Positions 12,101 through 23,329 are shown, numbered from the stretch's first letter. The stretch is 60,000 bases of DNA from Takakia lepidozioides (GCA_030704615.1 CM060731.1:18726001-18786000); one strand, 5' to 3'. Notes: a model not told the origin generated them from the sequence alone. A program made the numbers and translations.

Positions 12101-13715
12101 GTAACAGAGGTGTCATGGTCTTTTGTGCAGCTTCCCTCTTTCTCCCTGGATATTTTTATCTTGAATTAATGTGGAATTGTGCATAGATCCATATCATGGA
12201 CATTAATAACAATTCTCAAGGGATATTTATCGAGTCTAGCTGCTGTGGATTCGTCAGGTCAGAGACGCGGGTACCAAAGCACAACAAGTTCATGCTGCAG
12301 ATGCGCACAAGGTTTCCAGACTGTACTGCAGCAATGATGATTTCAGGTCACCAGTTTGCCATGATAAGCCAGCCCCAAGGAGCCCTGCGGGAGTACTTGC
12401 AAGCTTTTCAACTGCAGCCCGAAGACCCCTTCATCAGTCTCTGTATTGGTACGTATCTGCCCTTCTGAAGTTCTCTTGGTGACATGGAGATTGGGTTTGT
12501 AGTACATACCGGAAGATGGCAAGATATGACCTGGCAGGGTCAACAGACAGCAAAAACACCAAGTACAGCTAACAGGGGAATCAAACCACCTGCTCAGAAA
12601 ATGTAGCACCCAGGCTTAAGTCACCAGACACACGCAAAAATGTCCTCAATACTTAAGATGTTGTCTGAGGTTAGAGAGAGTACAAGTCTGGAAGGCTAAC
12701 GAAGACCAACTGCGCACCAGCAACCAGCACAAAGTTCTACCAACTAGGAGTGGATCGATTATGGACTTGAAGCTGTTGTTAAGTTCCTCTCTCCTCTTTT
12801 GTGGTCATAATAAATTTCTCCTGCAGTCCGTTGTAGTGGTCTGGTAATACAAGTTCTTTTGTCTTCCAAAAAGGTTGGCTAGTACACCCACCTTGTTTCT
12901 AGAATCAAGTCCAACTCATGGCATCAGTTGTAGGGCCAATGGTTGCTGCTGATTGGCTTGTGTGGCAGGGGTGGCGTTTATCAACCTGTCACTCGGGTTT
13001 CGCTTGAGCAACCGCAATCAGACTATCCTTCAAGGGTTTGCATTTCTTTGTAACTATCAGCGCTTGTGCAAATACAGCCAGGTGCATACTGTTATCCATT
13101 TTCCTTCTGGCCCAGCATTTATTACTATTTTTGTGTTTGTTCTATTCAGCTCTCTTGGTGATATTCTAACGAAGGATGACTTTGGTAACCTTGAGACATA
13201 CCTAAGGTCGATCTGTGGGAGCCATACGTGGATCGGATGGTTGTTGGTTTTGTTCCCCAGGGTTAGTTTGTTACGATTGCCCAGCAAGACCTTCAGGTTG
13301 GTATGATTACCCCTAGACTTGATACAGTGCTGTTTAGGTTACATTATGCTTAAGTTACACAAGGGCCTCCCAAGGTTTGGCTTTTACTAATAGCTCCATT
13401 GGTGCACTGCAGGAATCAAACTACAATTTAGCCCGAGCATTTCACCATGTGGGCCTAGTGCAGCTAGCAGTCAATTACTATGAGAAAGTGCTGATCCAGA
13501 CAGAGAAAGACCGCCCCATTTTGAAACTACCGCATGAGAGTACGGGTTTCATACCAGGGAATGAAGAGGCAGAAAAAGAGGAAGCTGCAGCAGGTCAAGG
13601 CACGGGCCATTGTGACTTGCGCCGTGAGGCAGCTCATAACTTGCATCTGATTTACAAAAAGACAGGGGCTCTTGATCTGGCCCGACAAGTGTTGAGAGAC
13701 CATTGCACCCCTTAA
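3193..13715 (+). CDS. TFIIIC TPR subunit (GTF3C3 / tau131-like), 19 exons
   Basis: Subunit of transcription factor IIIC, which binds the internal boxes of RNA polymerase III genes and recruits TFIIIB through its TPR arms. Exons read by eye (GT-AG, phases all agree): 3193-3374, 3677-3997, 4518-4629, 5182-5295, 6343-6524, 6657-6852, 7044-7301, 7847-7993, 8545-8623, 9060-9164, 9755-9921, 10453-10571, 10888-11014, 11143-11214, 11515-11638, 11814-11928, 12258-12448, 12969-13081, 13413-13715; 1008 aa. Residues about 60-170 are strongly acidic. A basic PKKRGRKK stretch follows at about 205. A first TPR block spans about 225-500, a basic charged linker (ARKRLAKL) lies near 665-700, and a second TPR block ends the protein. 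Landmarks match plant homologues: 'SYHTLGLLYDAKGD', 'GYDCVRYMVQQRPYS', 'RAFHHVGLVQLAVNYYEKV'. The start of exon 11 is ambiguous (9746 or 9755). The ATG at 3193 was chosen because it opens the conserved exon. No damage seen. Confidence 0.85.
4688..4790 (-). mobile_element. LINE family A 3' fragment in TFIIIC intron 3
   Basis: The reverse complement (CAGCCCAAACTGGGC..., then 'CTATGGCCACAAG') matches the 3' ends of the fragments at 5330-6245, 8660-8930 and 13740-14060, and ends in the same ATTCTCT run. Only the 3' untranslated part is present. Confidence 0.6.
5330..6245 (-). mobile_element. LINE family A, 5'-truncated copy in TFIIIC intron 4
   Basis: Antisense to the host gene. The minus-strand reading frame at 6073-5423 carries a non-LTR retrotransposon C-terminal zinc motif of the form CxxC-x7-H-x4-C ('CPLCGQSEDSIHFLIHCPGF') followed by 'AVVS/FLEDIWKTRI'-type C-terminal sequence. 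Upstream, 6245-6070, the coding sense continues in another frame ('VRWWGQLQHM'), so a frameshift is present. The reverse-transcriptase domain itself is absent. Around 5330-5420 the 3' tail ('CGCCCAAACT...ATGAGTACA') occurs twice, a tail duplication or two nested insertions. Confidence 0.75.
8660..8930 (+). mobile_element. LINE family A 3' fragment in TFIIIC intron 9
   Basis: Plus-strand copy of the same LINE 3' region: 'ATGAGTACATTCTCTGT' near 8677, then sequence matching the segment that encodes 'EAEPKAQA' and the tail 'GCCCAAACTGGGC...GGCTACAGCCACAAGGCT'. Truncated at both ends and free of open coding capacity. Confidence 0.6.
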
Positions 13716-13739
13716 ATCCACTTTGGCATCTCTCTCCCT

Positions 13740-14060
13740 CTTTTTCTCTCTCTTGCCCCGTCAAGGGAATTTTGCCTGTACCCCTGTCAACTTTGAAAGT
13801 CTTGAGGCTGAGCCAAAAGCCCAGGCCTTTTTGGGGCCTAGTTATTGGGCAACCACACACTGCAGATTGATGCTTGTGTAAAGGGATTTCTAGAGGATAT
13901 CTGGAAAACTTGGATCAATCGTCTGTTCCAAGGTAAGTCATACTACCGGTGTCAGCCCCCGACAAAGGTAGTTTCTGTCCCTTTGTGGTCCGCTCAAACT
14001 GAGTGCGGGGTCAATGGCCACAAGCCACGGCAAACAACGTCATATGAGTACATTCTCTCT
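13740..14060 (+). mobile_element. LINE family A 3' fragment in the 3' flank of the TFIIIC gene
   Basis: Starts within 30 bp of the TFIIIC stop codon. It matches the 5330-6245 copy in sense orientation (segment for 'ESLEAEPKAQAF', then 'GGATTTCTAGAGGATATCTG') and ends 'ATGAGTACATTCTCTC' near 14058. It could supply 3' UTR or polyadenylation sequence for the host gene; that is inference. Confidence 0.65.
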
Positions 14061-14368
14061 TGCTCCACACACAGGTATGCGGAGGAGTGCCACTTTGAGC
14101 CCTAAAAACCTGCCCAGGCCGAAAGTGACCTTCAGAGGCCTCCAGGCCGAAGGTGGATTTTCCTGACCCAGCGTGTTCTTACACAAGTGGTGAAGCTCTT
14201 GGGTGAATAGTCACCGTTACCCTGTCCTAAAGCATCAGCATCGTCAGATGAGTGTTCATCAGAGTGTCTACTGGGACACTATTTTGTCAATGAAGTTCCC
14301 AATCAGTGGTTTTTTTTCTGGCAAAAATGGCTCTCATTTTTTAATAATTGGGTCTTGAATGCAACTAT

Positions 14369-15866
14369 GGGCCCCGCCAGTACGGCCCATGGGGTGAGCT
14401 CATGAACCCACCCCCCTTATACCGGGTCTAGATTTTGAATTTTTTCTAAGTCCTAGTTTTTTAATGGCGGCGGACCTTCTAGCGGACTGGCCAAACCCTC
14501 AACAGACTGACTCCAACTGGCGAACGCTGACCAGTGGATTGGCGATCGGACTGACCAGCAGACTGACTGGCGAGCGGACTGGACTGGCGATTTGCGAATG
14601 GATAGACTTAGTCCGGCAGACTGGCAAGCGGACTCACTAGCAGACTGGCGATTGACGAGCGGACTGACTGGCGACAGATTCCAAGTGGCGAGCACCTAAC
14701 TCCAACCTTCAGACCCTCCTCAAACAAAATATATATTTATTATTAACACACATTACCACCACAATGTCACCTGCCAAGATTTGAACAGCGTCACGTTCAT
14801 CACAAGTTGCTCTTTACCATCACATTAACCGCTATTTTCTGCAAACCCTTGAAATAATTAATTATATATCTACATATCATCAGGTGTTTTGTGAGCCCAA
14901 CAAACTCACTCCCCTTCTCACTTCCCCTGCGCGGGACGGCTCACCCGAGCATACTGACCCCGCCGGGTAGGGGTTGCCACACCCCGCGCAACCCACTGCG
15001 CCATCCGCGGGCCCCGCCACAACCACACGTGGCAAAAATTGCCAGATTTCGACCTGGGAAATCGGTGAGCTACTTGTACAAAGGAATTGTAGGGGGTAAA
15101 ATCCGAGATTTCGCCAAAAAGCACCAGCAAACGAATATCAGGAGCCTAATTTTTCTGACAGTTAAAACGTGCCACTTGGAATATACCTACTGTATTAACC
15201 CTGCCACCTTGTTACTCTTGCCACATGGGCACTGGGCAGAATTCACAGGTGGCCTCGCCAGCGATTTTGGAAAAATGAAAAAAAGACATTGCCAATGCTT
15301 CTCATTGTTTGATAATTGGGACTTGAATGCAGGCACGTGTGGTTATGGCGGGGCCCACGGGGTCACGCAAGGTGGGCCGACCCGTTCCCAGCTGGGTCAG
15401 TCGGCTCGGGTGAGCCGCCTAGGGGCACGCACAGGGGAAGGAGAGGGGGAGAGAGTTTGTTGGGCCCACAAAACACCTGAAGATATGTAGATAAATAATT
15501 AATTATTTCAAGGATTTGTAGAAAACAGTGGCTAGTGTGATGATAAAGAGCAACTAGTGACGAACGTCAAGTGCTGTACAAATCCTGGCAGGTGACATTG
15601 TTGTGGTAATGTGTGTTATAAATATATATTTTGTTTGAGGAGGGTCCGAAGGTTGGAGTTAGGCGCTTGCCAGTTGGAGTCCGTCGCCAGTCAGTCCGTC
15701 CGCCAATCGCCAGTCCGCTCGCCAGTTGGAGTCAGTCTCTTGAGGGTTTGGCCAGTCCGCTAGAAGGTCCGTAGAACTAGGACTTGGAAAAAATTCAGAA
15801 TCTAGACCCGGTGAAAAAGGGGGTGGGTTCATGAGCTCACCCCATAGGCCATTCTGGCGGGGCCCA
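14369..15866. mobile_element. Fold-back element with arms of more than 500 bp
   Basis: Left arm 14369-15032 and right arm about 15331-15866 are inverted copies. Both contain GGGTGAGCTCATGAACCCACC (as CATGAACCCACC), the tandem GACTGGCGA repeats, the AATTAATTAT segment, and TTTGTTGGGC/GCCCAACAAA near their inner ends. Inside the arms (14505-14690 and about 15668-15760) a 12-24 bp motif GACTGGCGAGCGGACT is repeated. The central loop (15033-15330) shows no recognisable protein. Long arms suggest a Mutator-like or fold-back non-autonomous element; I found no clear target duplication. Confidence 0.7.
14505..14690. repeat. Short tandem repeats (GACTGGCGA units) in the fold-back arm
   Basis: Irregular 12-24 bp units built on GACTGGCGA and GAGCGGACTG fill this part of the left arm. 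The right arm has fewer, less regular copies at about 15668-15760. Confidence 0.75.
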
Positions 15867-16982
15867 AAGAAGCTTGATAGCATGGATGTGAAGGGGTCCT
15901 ACATTGGGGAAAGAAGGGCTTGCCATCATGCCATTCTCTAGTTTGTAGTAAGATTTGGAACATGTCATGGGTTCAACAATTGTGTACTAGCAATTGCTTT
16001 ACCACACCTTCTGGCTCCATTCATCTACGAAAGATGAGCCCTTGAATCTAGGAAGTATGTGAAGTTTATTCACTATGCAACATTGGAGCATTAAACATGA
16101 AGAGGAGACTCATTCACATTTAGATCCTCCAGTGATCTTAGCCAGATTTTGTTTTATAGGTCCGATACATAGCTTCAATGTACACTAATTGCTACTTTGT
16201 GTATATTGCAAGTTGTATGCTTGAACGGGTCAAAAAGCTGTTCAAGGACAATCTTTGTCTGGATAGAATATTGTGCCAAAATTCTACTCAGTATAATTTC
16301 TGGAGGTGATCCAATAAATCAGTGTAGTGACTGGCCCTTCACTTGTCAAGGGAGTTTGCCACATTGCACCACGTGACGTTTTTTTTTGGGTATCGTAGCT
16401 CTGATAACCACATTTGGGGTTTGTCGCCCCAGTAATACTCCCCCATTCCAATTACGTTCCATAATGGCCACCGGTTGACCCTGCTTGCGCCCCGCCCTCG
16501 CCTGTCCACCCGGTGGCCATTATCTAGTACATAACCGGCATATAGAGACTCTCCCTACTGTACATTATGAATCATGGCTCAGAAGACGTGTTATCCAGCA
16601 CTACAGATGTAGCTCAACACAATAACCAAGACAAAAAGATTCTAGGACAAGCTTTGCTGCACTACAAGGGACAAGTATGAGAAGGATAATTGTAGTTGTT
16701 GAATCTGGATTCTGGTGGCTCATGATGTACAATCAACATATACTTCACTTGAATATGACTTGATTGATGGCCTCCATTGAGGCGGTCTATCATAATTACC
16801 AAAAGAGTTACTAAAAGAGGCAAACTTTAAGATAAAAATTGTCCAACGCTATTTCATTATATTGCTTACCGCACAGCCCAGAGGGCTCATGAAGTAACAT
16901 TTCTGTAGGATAAGCGTGTTTAACCAATTTTCTCTCTCTTTCTTAGGCGACAATATTTGTAGAACACTAATCTGAGCTTGGC
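15867..16982. other. Intergenic stretch with a hairpin and a possible retrotransposon primer-binding remnant
   Basis: No coding exon recognised. ATAATGGCCACCGG at 16461-16474 is exactly inverted at 16510-16523. Near 16397-16410, GCTCTGATAACCA resembles, on the minus strand, the initiator-Met primer-binding site TGGTATCAGAGC of LTR retrotransposons with one extra base, so a decayed LTR end may lie here. Confidence 0.45.
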
Positions 16983-19900
16983 CTAGTAGATGTAGGCATA
17001 CAGTCCGGTCACAATTCCCTTGACTAGTTTGATTAATCGCTTGGTGAAATAGAACATAACCCCAAGACACACAGATCCTCCAATGGTAAGCGCGCTGAAT
17101 GTTAAAGCTCGATGATTCCATGTCCCCGGCAGCACAGCAATGCTGGCCGCTGCAAAAGCGACTAAAATACACCCAATAGAAGCGAAAAGTGCACATGCTG
17201 CAGCAAGAATGGTCCTTTCCGTGAGTTGCACCGACTGCAGCAATGGCTCATGTTTGAGTGGAAGTGAGGGAATCACAATCAACATGATACATGCCACAGC
17301 AAGACAAAATGACAAACTATCACAAAATATGAAGATTTCCACTAGAATATTTTTGTCGTCCAAAGACACATATCACCGTAGGTAGTATAGCCGAGGGGTG
17401 GTTGCATTGGGCCCAGATAAGACGTTGTTGCCACAAGTCCCGCTGTCAGTGATATGGCAGTTGCAGCAGAATTGAGATTACTCTGGATGTTGGTGGTTGT
17501 AGTAGTCACCATCTCGTACCACCATGACAGATACTCCTCCGAGGCACAAGATCCAGGCTCTGGAGGTGAGTTGTCTTTGCAAAGCTGCGACATGCTTAAG
17601 CCCGCTCGCAACAATAGGATGATGCATCTTTTTTTCCCACCGTATCCTTCGCAAAAAATTTCTCTCTTTTGCAATTCCGAAAAACTTGAGAAGTCAAAGA
17701 TACAACGCAGGTCCGAGTCCATCAACAATCCATCCGCTGCGAGATGGAGAGCCGTGGAACCAAACTTTGAATCGTCCCTTAATGCATGAAATTTAGAGAG
17801 TTCCTTGTCCAAGAACAAGCGTACACCTTTAGCATTTCCCGTAGCAGCAAGTATATGCAACGTTGGGAAAGGATTCTCGCATTCTGTGTTATGTTTCCCG
17901 CTATCCTTTATCCTGTAACACCGAACTTTCAATACATCATGAATGCCATAGATTTTTAGATATGGCCAAGCCACAAACGTGACTTGGTGGAGTACAGACT
18001 ACAGACCTGTTTTTCAGGTGAACACACTGCCATCAATAAGAAAAACCTAAGCCCTGTTCGTTGAGTATTTGAAAACCCCAGTTCCATAAAAAACTTGTTT
18101 CAAAGCAGAAGGGCCATCTGGTTCTAACGTTCTAACATCTTTAAGATAGCTGCAGTTAGGGTTGGACCAATGAATCTATCTCCATTTCAAGGAAAAAGGT
18201 TCCTCTAGTTTAGGATGGGACTTAGAAATGGAAGGGAAAAAGCCACGATCTCTCAGCCCATTGAATCCAAAATAGTACTAATATTTTTTCCCTGCAATCA
18301 AATTCATGCATTATGATATGTAACACATACCTCGAGTAGCAGTTTCAATATATCCGAATCTCCAGTCATGGCAGCCAACTGCAGAGGTGTCCATTCTTCA
18401 GACTCCATGTATTCTTTACTCCCGAGTTGCATCCGACGAGCCATCAACTTGTTTCGATCGATCCTGTTCGACTTCCAAAGGAGCTTAACACATTTGCAAT
18501 GTTTATCCATGATAGCCAAGTGTAAGGCTCTCGCCTCATATTCTTTAAATTTTTCATCCTCCATCAAATCTCTTAAGTGCTTGACATGGGTGAATGGAGC
18601 GAAGATTACGTTCAAATCTGTTCTCTTATCCACTATGAGGTATTGCAGAGCATCAAAAGCTCCGCAGGCAGCAGCTAGATGCAATGTTGTCCGTCCCAGG
18701 GCGTCAAGTGCATTCACACACTCTTTGTCCCCACCTGGATTTATTAATTTGAGGAGTTGATCGACCACCGAGGAGTTGCCACCGCCACTACCACCACCCA
18801 CTTCACCACCACCAACTTCATTCACACCTTCTTTGTCCTTGGTGGTCGATTGGAGGACTTGATCGACCACCAAGGAGTTACCACCACCACCCACTTCATT
18901 CACACCTTCTTTGTCCTTGCTGGTCGACTTGGGGACTTGATCGACCAACGAGGAGTTGCCTTCCGAGTTCACTTCACCACCACCCACTTCATTCACACCT
19001 TCTTTGTCCTTGCTGGTCGACTTGGGGACTTGATCGACCAATGAGGAGTTGCCTTCCGAGTTCATTTCACCACCACCCACTTCCTTCACACCTTCTTTGT
19101 CCTTGCTGGTCGACTTGGGGACTTGATCGACCAACGAGGAGTCACCAACCAATGTTGAATTCACTTCACCGACCACCGACGAGTTACCTGAGGACTTGAC
19201 CTGTCTGACCAACGAGGGGTTGACGGCGATGTGCAATGGAGTTCTGCCGAAGTCATCTTGCAATTTGAAAAGACGCTGTAAAACGGAAGAAGGTCTACGC
19301 TCGCATTCCTCAGTTATACACCTGCATTTACTCTTGCCTTTACACTTGCATTTACACTGGCAGCCCTTCCTTTTACACTTGCATTCCTCCATCATATCTT
19401 GTCGCAGGAGGCGAGCAGTGTAGTTTTTGGACGAACGTAGGATATGAAAGGTGTAAAGATCATCTTTCATTATACCTTGCCGGTTTTAATCGTCTAGCAT
19501 GCTCAAAGACGCTCGCATATAATCGTCTAACTCGTGTAAGACTTTCTGTTGAATAATCCGAAGCTCCTCATCATCATTTGTCGTTTCTAATGCCGTAGCA
19601 CGGTCGGGTGGTACATCGGTAGGGCAGGCGGCCTTCATCAGGCTTCGATAACGCCTTGTTTCCCAATTACGAGGGCCATAGCGAGTGCGGTCTCATGACA
19701 TGAACCATCCTCTGCCCAAAGTAGGTCCTCAAGGGTAATCAGATCATCGGAAACCTCGTGCACAGGTTTTTTCCTGGGAAAAATGCCTAGCGCTTGGTCG
19801 ACAAGGTCTTTGCAACCGCTGTGTGCAGTACAGTTCGCCCTCCCCAACCTCTTTGTTTTAGTAGCAGCCGCGGGTCCGAATTCAGGTCCAAGTCCATGTC

Positions 19901-20542
19901 ATTCAATGCACTAAGCGCACGCTGGTACTTCGAACCCTGCTGTTTCTCAAGCGACTTCTTCATGTCCTGTATTATAAGCTCAACAAAGTCGTTCTCCGAA
20001 AGCTGCATAAGCTTAGGCCTGTCCTTCAAGCTCTCCCAGCTCGCCATGAAAAGCTTAGGCGACTGGAACAGGCTTGCCAATTCGTCCTGTATACTCTCGG
20101 GCGGCATACTCTCAGGCGGGTCATTCAAGAACATCCTAAACGAGGGTTTCTTCGAGATCCGTCTAAGCAGAGACGAGTCGTAGGCGAAGCTCTGCATAAT
20201 TTTAACCCAGTCCATCAAGGGTTGCAAGAGCAGCATAAGCTCAGCACAGTTGGTGTGCTGTATAGCCTTATACCACTTCGAGTTTTTAGGAGCATCAGTA
20301 AATTTGCTGTTGTCCGAACATCCTCTAGCTCCACTGCCACTAGGCATTTTTATTATATGGAAGATTGGAGTTGGTTTGGAAAGTTCAAGTCTGGCAGACT
20401 CTGGAAACAAGTGTGATACGTCTCTCATGCATTGACCTCGAACTGTGATTCCGGACACAAATTTGGGTCGACTTCTTGAGAACCCGGCCGCAACCTTCAG
20501 AGCATGACTAGGGCGGAGGTGACGCTGCGTTTTTGGAATCAA
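16983..20542 (-). pseudogene. Ankyrin-repeat / PGG-domain membrane protein gene, frameshifted
   Basis: Resembles plant ankyrin proteins with a C-terminal PGG membrane domain (the ACD6-like group, plasma membrane, defence-related in angiosperms). Read on the minus strand: N-terminal region 20542-19787 ending in an ankyrin start ('GGRTVLHTAVA'); more coding sense at 19847-19491; a large exon 19470-18331 with 'DDFGRTPLHIAV', 'ALGRTTLHLAAACG' and 'EWTPLQLAAMTGD'; a donor GTATGT at 18330-18325; then an exon from 17998 with 'FGSTALHLAA'. The PGG domain follows, with three to four hydrophobic helices, ending at 16983. Breaks: a frameshift in the first ankyrin near 19815, another before 19638, and an extra two bases near 17360 that separate 'PPLGYTTYGDM' from its continuation. 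A Cys/Lys-rich run (about 19390-19310) is unusual. Confidence 0.65.
18750..19160 (-). repeat. 93-bp coding minisatellite in the ankyrin gene
   Basis: Five units. Their GATCGACCA anchors lie at 18760, 18861, 18939, 19032 and 19125; the last three are spaced exactly 93 bp. Each encodes about 31 residues of the type 'SSLVDQVPKSTSKDKEGV' ending in 'NEVGGG'. The unit nearest the following ankyrin repeat reads 'VVDQLLKLINPGGDKECV', so the array appears to have grown from the helix-loop segment of an ankyrin repeat. All units are in frame. Confidence 0.85.
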
Positions 20543-20900
20543 GCTGCAAGCAGATAAAAACGGTCATGAACTGCAACGTGAGATTACTAGGTCTTTAGAC
20601 CGTACTGTAATGGTCGCCCGCAACGTACTTGTTCTTTCGCACTTGAGCTTCGTAAACGTACAAAACCTTCTCGAGCTTCACGTCGTTTGCGGCAGTTACT
20701 TATAACCTCTTCATCAACAGATTTGTTGAGTCTCTTCGCATAGATACATGCTGGGGCGATTACTTCAATTGTAAGAGAGATATTCTAGCTCTTCACAGCT
20801 ATATCCTCTGGATCACTGACGCTCGCTCTTCCAGTGTTTTACTCAGCAAACGATGTGCCTTGACCCTCATACTTGTCCGCAATGTACGTTAAATCTTATT

Positions 20901-21215
20901 CTAGCTCGGACTCTGTGAATCCCACCCACGAAAGTCGATCCAAATCAAGAACGACACAAAAAATATAACAGTGAGACACAGTGTTAGGTCTGCGATATAC
21001 CAAATGATCACAATGATCCAGAACGATGACCACTGGAAAAGATTGATGGGCTTATCATGCATACGATCTTCCCAATGCGGAATCTCTCCAAATGGCTGCA
21101 TTGCGATCCGAAACAGATTGTTAAAATCTGAAGTGACATTGGTGGAGGACGCACTTAGCCACATAAGCTGATAAACCTTAATGAACGTATCTCCTGTGAC
21201 AAGTCTAGAGTACAC
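20901..21215 (-). CDS. Hypothetical 104-aa reading frame with hydrophobic segments
   Basis: Starts upstream of the ankyrin gene on the same strand and contains two neighbouring hydrophobic stretches ('FWIIVIIWYIADLTLCLTVI' and following). I do not recognise it. It could be an upstream exon of the ankyrin/PGG gene, a remnant of a neighbouring membrane protein, or chance. Confidence 0.25.
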   Translation of the reverse strand: MYSRLVTGDTFIKVYQLMWLSASSTNVTSDFNNLFRIAMQPFGEIPHWEDRMHDKPINLFQWSSFWIIVIIWYIADLTLCLTVIFFVSFLIWIDFRGWDSQSPS

Positions 21216-21412
21216 TCATGCAGCTTCGTAACCAACTATCGAACGCATTGACTCACAAATACTTGCTACCCTCACACTTGCTTAATTAGCAGACGCACCT
21301 AAACACAGCGCGCAGGAATGTACAAGGACGGCAGCACTTGAGAATCATAATATCAAACGTGCTTTAGTCCTTGCTCACACAACTCGCAAAAGCTACTACT
21401 GAGTACAACGCC

Positions 21413-21790
21413 GCCCAACCATCCGTTGGCCTATTGAACGAATTTTGATTGATGATTGATCTCATATTACTCTGGGGCCTCTTACATGACACATTGAACA
21501 TAGTGGCCAAGTCTCAAAGCGAACCAAAATCATTTCGATGGCCAACCATCCATTGAGCCTTGAATTTTGATTGATCTCATATTAGTCCGGGACCTGTGAG
21601 AGGGTGTCTCGAACGTACTGGCAAAATTTGGAAGCAAACAAAAAAGATTTGGATGGGCAACCATCCGTTCACCCGTTGAATGTATTCCGTTGGATCTGCT
21701 ATTACTTTGGGACCTGTTGGACTGTGTTTCGTGTGCTCGCGATTTTTTTTTCATTCCATTTTTGAATAGGGCGTGTAATGACTTCATATG
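21413..21790 (+). repeat. Tandem ~118-bp repeats, block 1 (three units)
   Basis: Units begin at about 21415, 21540 and 21658 with CAACCATCC, continue through a TTGATTGATCTCATATTA segment and end with a CATTTGGATGG-like segment. Unit 1 matches unit 5 of the second block, and unit 2 matches unit 6. Confidence 0.8.
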
Positions 21791-22317
21791 CAACGTGCGT
21801 GCCAAATTTGGGAGCGAACATAATTCATTTGGACCCAAAACCACAGTTTTTTCCCTGTTTTGCACTCCAAACTTGATTTGTGTTCTACTTCATGCACTCT
21901 TCATAGAGAGTTCTGCAATAGTGAGCAAAAAAGAATATATATATTTTTTAGGCATCTTTTATTGGTCCAAATTTTGGCGGGGGAGTAGCGGTGGGATGCT
22001 TGAATCCGCAAAACAAAATTGAGCCAAAAACAAAATCGATACGTGCCAGAAACCCCCAATGAAAGGCAGTGCAAACCTATTTATTGGCTTAAAATTAATT
22101 TAAATTCAATTAATTTCTGGAATGGCTTGAGGGGTGAGTGCGTCGATGGGGAGGCAAATGATTTATTCGTCTAATGTGTCTCTGCACATGTGTGTTCAAG
22201 CACATGGGGGCAAAAGAGGGGCTTCAACCACATCCGTTCAATCGGTGCAATAGCCATGCACACATTGCAGGATTTCTTTTTCGCATTGAACAAAAACCAG
22301 ATGACAAGTGAACGCCT
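21791..22317. other. Spacer between the two repeat blocks
   Basis: Contains a further weak copy of the repeat's end near 21790-21840 (GCCAAATTTGGGAGCGAAC). Otherwise AT-rich, with no gene recognised. Confidence 0.4.
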
Positions 22318-22738
22318 CATTGGCCCATCGAACGAATTTCGATTGATCTCATATTACACTGGGACGTATCTGAGAGTACATTGAATATACTGGCCAAGTC
22401 TGAAAGCGAACAAAAATCATTTGGATGGACAACCATCCGTTGGCCCATTGAACGAATTTTGATTGATCTCATATTACTCTAGGGCCTCTTACATGGCACA
22501 TTGAGCATAGTGACCAAGTCTCAAAGTGAACCAAAATCATTTCGATGGCCAACCATCCGTTGAGCCTTGAATTTCGATTGATCTTATATTAGTCCGGGAC
22601 CTGATACATGGTATGTTGAACATAGTGGCAAAGATTGAAAGCAAACAAAAATCATTTGGATGGGCAACCATTCAATCGCCCATTGAATGAATGGGGTTTC
22701 GTCTTCGATTATACTGGGACCTGTTACATGGTATGCCC
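22318..22738 (+). repeat. Tandem ~118-bp repeats, block 2 (four units)
   Basis: Units at about 22318, 22430, 22549 and 22667 share CCATCCGTTGGCCCATTGAA and GATCTCATATTA with block 1. The second and third units repeat the order of the first pair in block 1, which points to copying of a dimer. Confidence 0.8.
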
Positions 22739-22755
22739 TTTGAAGCTCTTTTTGT

Positions 22756-23036
22756 AGTGTCTCCTGCTTCGTAATGCGGTGCTTCTCCATGTCCATTTTA
22801 TCCAATATGTTGATGTTCTCCACCTGGAACAGATTCACATATGTGTACCGAAATCCTTAAATAAGCAAATGACCATCTCCACTTTTATAAGCATCATCCG
22901 CAGCTTCCAGTTTTGATGATCATTTGGTTTTTTAAGTATTTATATACGCATGTGTGGATATGTTCCAGATGGAGAATATCAACGTTGGAAAAATAAGAGT
23001 TGGAAAAGCACCTCATTATGAAGCAAGAGACATTAC
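22756..23036. repeat. Inverted duplication 1 (divergent peptide modules)
   Basis: 22756-22860 and 22931-23036 are inverted copies at roughly 70 percent by eye. Read outward on either strand they give the same peptide type: 'FQVENINILDK' on the minus strand and 'FQMENINVGKI' on the plus strand. Confidence 0.7.
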
Positions 23037-23159
23037 AGAAGACCTCAGCATGTTGAACATGTGGATGAAGAACCTTGTCAATCGTCGCTTCAAGCGCTTC
23101 TGAAATGATCACATGTTTGTTGGTGGAAGCTGATTTCGTGGCCACATTGATCTCGTACC

Positions 23160-23275
23160 CATCGAAGACTCCCGTAGGCCACATGGAACGGTTCATGTGA
23201 TATATTTTCACAAATGCGATGTGATACATTTGTGAAATGGTATCACATCAACCGTTTAATGTGGCCAATGCACAT
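23160..23275. repeat. Inverted duplication 2 (divergent peptide modules)
   Basis: 23160-23213 against 23220-23275, almost no loop. Outward translations: 'FVKIYHMNRSMWP' (minus) and 'FVKWYHINRLMWP' (plus). Confidence 0.75.
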
Positions 23276-23329
23276 CTTCCGCACCATGGCGGAAGTGTTC
23301 GCCACTTGAAGGCACAAACACAAATAATC

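Noticed and set aside
14891-15490. 199-aa plus-strand protein
   Set aside because: Runs across the arm and loop of the fold-back element; no domain and biased composition.
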